Source: Mesostigma viride
Lineage: Eukaryota; Streptophyta; Mesostigmatophyceae; Mesostigmatales; Mesostigmataceae
Direction: 5' to 3'
NCBI GenBank assembly: GCA_009746045.1
Contig: RPFO01000213.1
Coordinates: 6,013,427-6,062,488 of the forward strand
DNA: 49,062 nucleotides
The notes under the pieces are model-generated. The model had not been told where the DNA came from, ran no database searches, and saw only the letters and a program-made list of their open reading frames with translations. Positions 1 to 10,100 of this stretch are shown here, piece by piece. Every line of letters starts with the position of its first letter. Positions within the stretch are counted from its first letter, which is position 1. The translations under genes and the position numbers were made by a program.

Positions 1-1162
1 TAAGAGACTTTTTGCGAGTTAGTGTAGGTATGCATGGCCAGTTAATAAGTTGAAACGGTATGACGACGACCATGACAGACCGGGCATGTTAGTGAGACGG
101 CATGTTCAGCAGACTGTTGAAGAGGATGGGTGCAGCCTACCTGGCTACCATATATCTATATATGGTATCTATCCTATATATATGGTATCTATCCTAAATC
201 TATACATTGTATCTTTCCTAAATATATGGTATCCCATGGCCACCCTTGGCACAGGTATATTACAACTCTTCGCATTGCCACACGTAGCTTTTGGCAGGTC
301 TACAGCTCATTCGCCTGTACCTTGGTGGGCAGGTTGATGGCTTGGTCGGTTATTTACAGTGATCCATCATGATCCGACATGGCCAGTATTGGTCGATACA
401 GGTTCTATGGTCATGGTCGAAGATGGCCAGACTGACGTGTGCAGTTCTTGTTTTTCCTGGTGCCTAGATTCCTGCCAGATGTCTTGATAGGACATGTACT
501 CGGTCCTTGAATAGGAAGGTTTAGTGTTTGTCTTGGTTACTGACAGGTTGGGAAGCGTTTGGCTTGTCACTGGGCGAGGTCCTTGCCTGGTGCCAACCAT
601 GATTGCGAACGCGTAAAAATTTGCCTTCAAACGTTTGCCCTGGTGGGAGTAGAGCATGCAGACGTCATGTAGAATTTCGTTTTGGTATCGGTGTGTTCAT
701 ATCATGTTGACTAGTAAAAACTAGGCGTGTGTGGCCAGCCTGGCCCTTTGTCAGCCAGCCATGTCATCGCATATGTGGCTTTGCCAGTGGCTTATGGTTG
801 CTCGCATGCTGGGGGTCGTGTAATGGGTACCTGCATGCTAGGGTTATGGTTGGGTGTTGGGGGGGGGGGGGGGGCAGAGCATATCGCCTGTTCCAATTCA
901 TAGGCTAATGCCTAGCTCTTCACTCTCCTTTGGTTTCATGCCCCGCCCCTTCCCCCTCTCCCCCCTGTTTCACTAGTTTGGCCAGTACATCCACGTACAT
1001 CCACATGGTCATCCTCACCCGGCAGTCACGGCGCGCGCGTGTTTACTCGGGTCTGGCAAACACCATCGTCAAACACCTGGCAGGAATGTCTGGCAAGAAA
1101 TCCAATCCTTTATTTTCCTTCATTCCTCCACCTCCTGCTGCTGCACCTCGTCCTCTGTACAG
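1..1162. other. non-coding stretch upstream of first visible VIPP1 exon
   Basis: No coding exon could be recognised here. The stretch ends in a pyrimidine-rich tract and AG at 1161-1162, so its right part at least is the intron preceding the first visible VIPP1 exon. The missing exon should encode the short N-terminal amphipathic helix and any plastid transit peptide. No matching reading frame with a phase-0 donor was seen. A run of 16 G lies at 859-874, and short TATATG-rich repeats lie near 149-225. Confidence 0.6.
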
Positions 1163-4100
1163 TCGTACGCTAACGCGGTGGTGACGAGCGCGGAGGACCC
1201 AGAGAAGATCCTGGAGCAGACGGTGATGGAGATGGGGGAGGACCTGGTCAAGCTGCGCCAGGCAAGCGCGCAGGTGATGGCGTCGGCGAAGCAGCTGGAG
1301 AACAAGTACAAGCAGGCGCAGGCCACCGCCGACGACTGGTGAGGGGGTCTATACAGTAGTTATAGCCGCTCTAACAGTTGATACTGGGAGTGATGGGTAG
1401 TTGGAGCACGATCATGAGCGGTAGAGGCCGTGGTGATAAGGTTTTTGGTAGCTGGATAACAACTACAAGCAGGCGCAAGCGATTGCTTATCACTGGAGAG
1501 GGTGCATGGATTTGAGGCTGGCGTGATAGCGCTGGTAGCTGGTAATGCTGAGGTGTTGAGTGCCTAGAAAACAAGTACAGGCTGTTCCGGATTAGTTAAG
1601 AGCACGTGACTGCGGAAAGGAAAGGGCCATTACGGATGGTGGACACTCACCGTTCATACCAGTCTTTTATGACCTCCCAGACGTCCTGTCTTCATCGATC
1701 ATCCACTTATGATTCTATGGCTGCATCTGGTATGCCTCGTTCCAGGCATCCTTGTCCGTGTGTGCCTCGCATCCATCATTCCGTATTTCTGCAGCCGTCC
1801 CTACCAACCGCATTCGTCGTATTCCCTACTCCCTATTCTCTTGAGGTGCCTCATATGCATCATTCTGCAGCCGTCCCTACCAACCGCATTCGTCGTATTC
1901 CCTACTCCCTATTCTCTTGAGGTGCCTCATATGCATCATTCTGCAGCCGTCCCTACCAACCGCATTCGTCGTATTCCCTACTCCCTATTCTCTTGAGGTG
2001 CCTCATATGCATCATTCTGCAGCCATCCCTACCAACCGCATTCGTCGTATTCCCTACTCCCTATTCTCTTGAGGTGCCTCATATGCATCATTCTGCAGCC
2101 GTCCCTACCAACCGCATTCGTCGCATTCCCTACTCCCTATTCTCTTGAGGTGCCTCACATGCATCATTCTGCAGCCGTCCCTACCAACCGCATTCGTCGC
2201 ATTCCCTACTCCCTATTCTCTTGAGGTGCCTCATATGCATCATTCTGCAGCCGTCCCTACCAACCGCATTCGTCGTATTCCCTACTCCCTATTCTCTTGA
2301 GGTGCCTCACATGCATCATTCTGCAGCCGTCCCTACCAACCGCATTCGTCGCATTCCCTACTCCCTATTCTCTTGAGGTGCCTCATATGCATCATTCTGC
2401 AGCCATCCCTACCAACCGCATTCGTCGTATTCCCTACTCCCTATTCTCTTGAGGTGCCTCATATGCATCATTCTGCAGCCGTCCCTACCAACCGCATTCG
2501 TCGTATTCCCTACTCCCTATTCTCTTGAGGTGCCTCATATGCATCATTCTGCAGCCGTCCCTACCAACCGCATTCGTCGTATTCCCTACTCCCTATTCTC
2601 TTGAGGTGCCTCACATGCATCATTCTGCAGCCGTCCCTACCAACCGCATTCGTCGCATTCCCTACTCCCTATTCTCTGGAGGTGCCTCATATGCATCATT
2701 CTGCAGCCGTCCCTACCAACCGCATTCGTCGTATTCCCTATGCTCTGAGGTGCCCCATATCCATCGTTCTGAAATCATCCCTACTTGTGTTTCTGCAAGC
2801 ATCCTTACCAACGAAGTGCCCCCCGTTTCGTCTTCCCTGTGCCTCCTAGAAGTATGCTCGGTGTCCAACTTTTCTGTGCTATGGTGCCAGATTCATGGTA
2901 AACACAGTCACAGGGATCTGTCAAACGACGAAGGCGAAACCCTAAACCCTACACCCTAAACAGTCTTCCACGGCCTTCACCCGTTCCGCCTTCTTGATCT
3001 TATACCCCGCCCCTTCTGCAGGTACCGCCGCGCTGAGCTGGCGCTCCAAAAGGGCGACGAGGAGCTCGCCAAGGAGGCCCTCAAGCGGCGCAAGGGGTAC
3101 CTGGTGGGTGGCCGTAGGTGAAGTGCCTGGTGGGTGGCCATAGATGAAGTGCCTGGTGGGTGGCCGTGGATCAGTCTGGCCATACATGCACGTTTTGTAC
3201 ATGACCCTGTGCACGAGGAGGCATCACATCAAGCAGTTAAAAAAACATATTTCTGTCACAACTTTGTGACCAGTGTAAAGAAGTTTGAAGTGTGCTGGCC
3301 TTAGCTCCCTTGGGCTCAGTGTGTACCTCACATTTGCCTGTGCCTACCAGTTTCTCTCATATCACATTCATGTCCACCTCTACTATGATAAATCTTGCTG
3401 CCATCAGCTGCTGTGGTTGTCTGGTGATGCCAGCTGTCATGATGGTCATACCCTGAGCTCCGTCCCCCGCTCCTTCCCCCGCTCCTTCCCGCGCTCCTTC
3501 CCCCGCTCCCCTGCTCCTTCCCCCGCTCCTTCCCACTCTCCTTCCCACGCTCCTTCCCACGCTCCTTCCCACGCTCCTTCCCACGCTCCTTCCCACGCTC
3601 CTTCCCACGCTCCTTCCCACGCTCCTTCCCACGCTCCCCTGCTCCTTCCCCCGCTCCTTCCCCCGTTCCTTCCCCCGTTCCTTCCCACGCTCCTTCCCCC
3701 GCTCCTTCCCCCGCTCCTTCCCACGCTCCTTCCCCCGCTCCTTCCCACGCTCCTTCCCACGCTCCTTCCCACGCTCCTTCCCACGCTCCTTCCCACGCTC
3801 CTTCCCACGCTCCTTTCCACGCTCCGTCCCCCGCTCCTTCCCACGCTCCTTCCCCCGCTCCTTCCCACGCTCCTTCCCACGCTCCTTCCCCCGCTCCTTC
3901 CCCCTCTCCTTCCCCCGCTCCTTCCCCCGCTCCGTCCCCGCTCCTTCCCACGCTCCTTCCCACGCTCCTTCCCACGCTCCTTCCCACGCTCCTTCCCACG
4001 CTCCTTCCCACGCTCCTTCCCACGCTCCTTCCCACGCTCCTTCCCACGCTCCTTCCCACGCTCCTTCCCACGCTCCTTCCCACGCTCCTTCCCACGCTCC

Positions 4101-7100
4101 TTCCCACGCTCCTTCCCACGCTCCTTCCCACGCTCCTTCCCACGCTCCTTCCCACGCTCCTTCCCACGCTCCTTCCCACGCTCCTTCCCACGCTCCTTCC
4201 CCCTCTCTGTCCGTATAATGCGCACACCTGACGGCGCCCCGCCGTCCGTGCGTGCTGCTGTTGTTTTCCTATTCTGTCCCCTGCCTGGGATCGCAGAAGC
4301 GGCCTACTGCAGATGCATGTAGTTTACACTTGCATCGGAGATTCATACTTGCATCCGTAGTAGAATAGAACGCTGCCTGCACCCCCTTGCTTGTTGGGCA
4401 CCCCATTTTTACGGCTGCCTGCTTGCACCCCGCCATTTTTTCTGTGCAGGTTGATTCCACCGCGTCCTTCCCTCTCTTTGCTGTCTTTGCGGTCCCTTAT
4501 GCTCGTGCTGCTTTCCTTCCCGAGATATCTTAGTATCTTGGTCTCGTATTTGCGCGGTGATAGTATGTGCTTGATGCCATACCCCTTGACCTTACCATGT
4601 TCAGGCATCTTCACAAGCGATCTCGGTGACTTGATGCTGTCGCTGTTTACTCATGCTGTCGTCCGCTGCCCTCTTGCCCCATGCTGGTATCCCCCTCCCT
4701 CCCTCCCTCCCCTCCCTCCCCTCCCCTCCCTCCCCTCCCCTCCCTCCCCTCCTCCCCTCCCCTCCCCTCCCCTCCCCTCCCTCCCCTCCCCTCCCCTCCC
4801 CTCCCTCCCCTCCCCTCCCCTCCCCTCCCCTCCCCTCCCCTCCTCCCCTCCCCTCCCCTCCCCTCCCCTCCCCTCCCCTCCCCTCCCCTCCCCTCCCCTC
4901 CCCTCCCCTCCCCTCCCCTCCCCTCCCCTCCCCTCCCCTCCCTTCCCTTCCCTTCCCTTCCCTTCCCTTCCCTTCCCTTCCCTTCCCTTCCCTTCCCTTC
5001 CCTTCATCCTTCCTCGTCCTCGCGTCACCACAGGAGAATGCGGAGGGCCTGCGCGTGCAGGTGGAGCAGCAGCAGCAGGCGGTCACAAAGCTGATTGAGA
5101 ACACACGGGTGGGTGGTGCAGCGGTCACACATGGCTGCGTGGCATAGGTACAGGGGCACGCTGGGGTAGGTCAAGTGTCACCAAGTTGGTCGAGAACACA
5201 CGGGTGGGTGGGGCACTGGTTCGATTCAACTATACCTAGAGTTGACTACATCGCTGCATGCCATATGTGGAGTAACATACCTTTGGTAGGCTAAGTGTCA
5301 CCAAGCGGAGCAGACCAAGTTGGTGTCACCAGGGTGCGTGGGGCTCCTGCACGTTTGTGGAGTCCGCTAGATGGTAGGCCTCAATGTGTGACCAAGTGGT
5401 TCAAAAACACACGGGTGGTTGCCTGAGGTAGCCGCGGCAGCTTGGGTGGAGGGTCACCAATGGTAGAACCTGGGCCCTCAATGTAACTCTTGATTGACAA
5501 TAACAAGGCTACGGCTTTGCAAGGCAACCTCCTTCGGGTTGGTTTCCGTACTTGTTGGGGTGGGGTGGGGCAGTCCAAGACCAAGGTATCTACCACTCAC
5601 TTCTGGACACAGATTTTATGGAGGCATACATGGCTGCATGCCATCCCTGGCGTAGCACGCATAGGGTTTCTATATGTGCTACTCCAGATGGGGTAGGGAG
5701 TCGCACACATAGGGTAGGGCATGCAGCACCAAGCGGAGCGAGACACCGCGGGTGGGTAGTGCCACAGCATTGCCACGGGTAGAGTGTGACGAATGGTAGA
5801 GCATGGGCTGTACCCTTACCTTCGATCTGAGAACGCGGGGTACAGTGTCAGTTTGGCGTAGCCTATCAATGCTAACCCAACATTCCCCCTTGCTAGGTCG
5901 GCTGCCTTCAAATGTTTGCTTCACGTTTCAAGTCTCAAGCCAGCCTTGTTTTAGTGCGCCAAATTTTTGTACACCAGGGTTTTCTTTGATTGGGTCTTCT
6001 TTAAAGAAATCCCTTTTCCTAGGTCTGAAGGGAGACTGCCTCGTTTGTGCATGTCACCCCTGGTGTCGTCATGTGTCGAGACGTTCACCCGCCAAGGATC
6101 CATCCGTCTCTTCCTCTTGCCTTCTAATTACCTTCTCTTCCTCTTACCTTCTAATCCTATCCCTGCCTACGTCTTGCCTTCTAATTACCTTCTCTTCCTC
6201 TTGCCTTCGAATCCTATCCCTGCCTACGTCTTACCTTCTAATTACCTTCTCTTCCTCTTGCCTTCGAATCGTATCCCTGCCTACGTCTTACCTTCTAATT
6301 ACCTTCTCTTCCTCTTGCCTTCGAATCCTATCCCTGCCTACGTCTTACCTTCTAATTACCTTCTCTTCCTCTTGCCTTCGAATCGTATCCCTGCCTACGT
6401 CTTACCTTCTAATTACCTTCTCTTCCTCTTGCCTTCGAATCCTATCCCTGCCTACGTCTTACCTTCTAATTACCTTCTCTTCCTCTTGCCTTCGAATCCT
6501 ATCCCTGCCTACGTCTTACCTTCTAATTACCTTCTCTTCCTCTTGCCTTCGAATCCTATCCCTGCCTGCGTCTTGCCTTCTAATTACCTTCTCTTCCTCT
6601 TGCCTTCGAATCCTATCCCTGCCTATGTCTTACCTTCTAATTACCTTCTCTTCCTCTTGCCTTCGAATCCTATCCCTGCCTACGTCTTGCCTTCTAATTA
6701 CCTTCTCTTCCTCTTGCCTTCGAATCCTATCCCTGCCTACGTCTTACCTTCTAATTACCTTCTCTTCCTCTTGCCTTCGAATCCTATCCCTGCCTATGTC
6801 TTACCTTCTAATTACCTTCTCTTCCTCTTGCCTTCGAATCCTATCCCTGCCTACGTCTTACCGGCCAAGAGGCGCTAACGTGGCTTTTCTTCATGCGCTT
6901 TTCCCTCGTCCCCCCCCCGCCCCACACACACACACACCACCACCGATCGCCTCCCATGCCCGTTTTCCGGCTCTTGCCCCTTGTGGCGCCGGTGTGGGAT
7001 GGCAATAAACCCTGTGTGGGGTGGCACCCTGCCAAACCCAACCAACGAACGTCACCTGTACGACCAACTCCACCAACCGATTCCACCGGCAGATATTGGA

Positions 7101-10100
7101 GGCGAAGATGGCGGAGGCCCGCAGCAAGAAGGACACGCTCAAGGCGCGCGCGCAGTCGGCCAAGTGAGTGAGAGGAATAGGAAGTGACGAATGGGTGTTT
7201 TATGCAACGCTGGTTTACGGAAGGCGCCATTCGCAGGCACGGTCAGCCAAGTAAGCCAGGGTGAAGGGCCTAGGGAAAGGGCCCAAGTAACAAGGGTCTA
7301 AGGAAAGGGCCCAAGCAACAGGGGTCAAAGGAAAGGGCCCACGTGAGAGGGGTCTAAGGAAAGGGCCCACGTGAGAGGGGTCTAAGGAAAGGGCCCACGT
7401 GAGAGGGGTTTAAGGATGGGGAAAAGGAGTCAGCGTTCAGCGCATGGGGCCGAGGAAGTACGCGCACGGTGCGTCTAGTCAGCCAAATATGCGGGCTTAA
7501 GAAAGGGAGAGCGGAAGGGAGGGATGTACGGTAGAATAACGGAAGGGGGCGGCAGGTGTGCACGCATCATGCGGTGGGCCAAGTAAGAGGGGTGTAAGAA
7601 GGTGGGCCGAGAGTGAGCTTGATTTGATTGCGCCGTCAAAATGGCATATGCATTCAGGATGCCTTCGCCCACGCCTGCGCCTGCGCCCGCTCCCGCGCCT
7701 GCACCTGCGCCCACGCCCGCTCCTGCGCCTGCGCCCGCTACCGCGACCAACAACTCCAACCCCAACTCCAACTCCCACCTCCAACTCGGACTTCAACTCC
7801 AACTCGCACTCGCACTCGCACTCGCATTCGCACTCGCACTCGCACTCGCACTCGCACTCGCACTCGCACTCGCACTCGCACTCGCACTCGCACTCGCACT
7901 CGCACTCGCACTCGCACTCGCACTCGCACTCGCACTCGCACTCGCACTCGCACTCGCACTCGCACTCGTCCTCGTCCTCGCCCTCGTCCTCGTCCTGTGG
8001 CACATCTCTGTTCTAACTCCTCCCTTGCCTCACCCTTGCTCCCAGTGATCCCTCTCCCCATGTCACCAATCCACTATTTTCCCCCCTCCACTATTTTCCC
8101 CCCCGTTATCTCTGTCTCCCTGTGACAGGACGCAGCAGAAGGTGGGCGAGCTGATGGGCAGCCTCAGCACCAGCAGCGCTCTGGCGGCGTTTGAGCGCAT
8201 GGAGGAGAAGGGTGAGCTCAAATCATGTGAAGCAAATGATCAATTGGTAGTTTACAATGATATTTACTATCAATAGTATTTGTGTATGATCAAATGCAGG
8301 CGTGATGCTATCATCTAATATGTAGCAGGGTATATTGCAGAGTATATGAAATAATGTAGCAGGGCAGTACTGGATTCGTCGTTTTAAGTACTAAGGAAAC
8401 TAGCATGCAATTGTGACATGGAGGTGAAGAGAAATGAGTATGTATAATGCTGTCATTGATAACCACTAGTAAACACATAGACAGGCTCCCGCACTAGTAA
8501 ACCATTAGACATGCTCCTGCACTAGTAAACCATTAGACATGCTCCCGCACTACTAAACAAATTGACATGCTCCCGCACTAGTAAACCATTAGACATGCTC
8601 CCGCACTAGTAAACCATTAGACATGCTCCCTCTCCCGCTCGTGCAGTGTGTGGACTTGCTTTTATGTTGCTCATCCCCATCCTCCATTTTCCCATTTCTC
8701 GCACCCCCCTTTCCCCTTTCCCCTTTCCCCTTTCCCATCTCCCCCCCAACCCCGTCCCCACCGCCCTGCACCCCACCCCCCACCCCACATGTCTGCCCCT
8801 TGCCCACGTGCATGTCCCCCACTTGCCACTTCCCTGTTCCCCCATATCTCCCGTTGTCTACCCCCTTGACGCTGCGCTCTCTCCCACCTCACACCCTGGT
8901 GCTCCCTGCATTTCTTGCCACCGCACACCCCCATGCCACCCCACCATTCTCTCATGATGCACCACGCTCTCTCCTCTGCCTCTCACCTCACACTTCCTAA
9001 CCTGCACCCAACTTCCCGGACCGTCCACACGTGCCACACGCACACTTGGGGTATGGGGCACATGCCCCACGCTTGCCACACCCGCGCGCAGTCATGATGA
9101 TGGAGGCGGAAGCCGAGGCGGTCGCGCAGCTGGGCACCGACGAGCTGTCGTCGCAGGTTGGTTCATGGCTTATAGAGAAATTTAGAAACTACAAGAATTC
9201 AGGATTAAAATGAAATTGTAAACCCAGCTGGGCATCCACGAGCTGTCCTCACAGGCTTGGTTTTCCGAGGAATGCCATTGTAGCATGCATTAGGGAGGAT
9301 GGCGCCAAGGAAGGTGCATTGTTGGGCTTTTGTTCTTGGAAATTCTTTGGCGGGAGGAGAAAGCAAGTAATATTTTTATGCCACACTCTCTGCCTGCTTG
9401 CGTTCGCTCCCCTTGCTGCTGACTGGATCTCAGCTGATGTTGCCACACAGTGCCTTCGATTGAGACCAAAGAGATACGTGGTTACTCACCTCTGTGGTGC
9501 AAGCGTTTTCTTTTTGAGAATTTCTAGCGGAGTGCTTGGCGACCAGCACATTGAAAACCGTAGGAGTCCTCATCTTTCAGCGGCCCTTGGAATGCTCAAA
9601 CGTTGGATAATTTTGTTCAGGCATGAAGAGACTGTACGCCAAGGTCGCCTTTCTGTCATCACCATGCAGTGAACGCAAGAGCATGACAATGTCGCCGGTG
9701 TACACGCGAGCTGCTGGACTCATTCATCGCTGCACATCCCTAGGCTACGCATCCCATTCATCCCTGCGGCGCAATCTATGATATCATTTCCTGTTGAGGG
9801 TGGGGGAGGATGTACGTGGGGGGGGGCAGGGGGGCTGCATGGTTCAAGCTACTGTGCAATCTATGATATCATTTTTTTTTGTTTCGGGCGGGCGGGAGGG
9901 AGGGAGGGAGGGAGGGAGGGAGGGAGGGAGGGAGGGAGGGAGGGAGGGAGGGAGGGAGGGAGGGAGGGAGGGAGGGAGGGAGGGAGGGAGGGAGGGAGGG
10001 AGGGAGGGAAGGAAGGCGATGCACGGTTCAAGCTGCTGAATGTTGGCTGATCACCGCCCTGCAATCTTGATAGTACGCAGAAATAATATTACTTCACTTC

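Noticed and set aside
1766-2815. CRISPR-like array from regular 76-bp (or 57-, 28-, 83-bp) periods
   Set aside because: The whole unit is repeated, with no unique spacers, and the context is a eukaryotic intron.
3285-5147. Long ORFs on both strands with SFPR, GRSV, KERG, PPLPS repeats
   Set aside because: They are products of 12-base and 5-base satellites inside a VIPP1 intron; open frames on both strands are forced by the repeat unit.
5803-7008. 401- and 303-codon ORFs over the 57-bp array
   Set aside because: Inside a VIPP1 intron between well-supported splice sites; no non-repeat coding evidence.
7497-8125. Dipeptide-repeat ORFs (EC, HS, TR, LA, RV)
   Set aside because: Six-frame translation of the (CACTCG)n tract.
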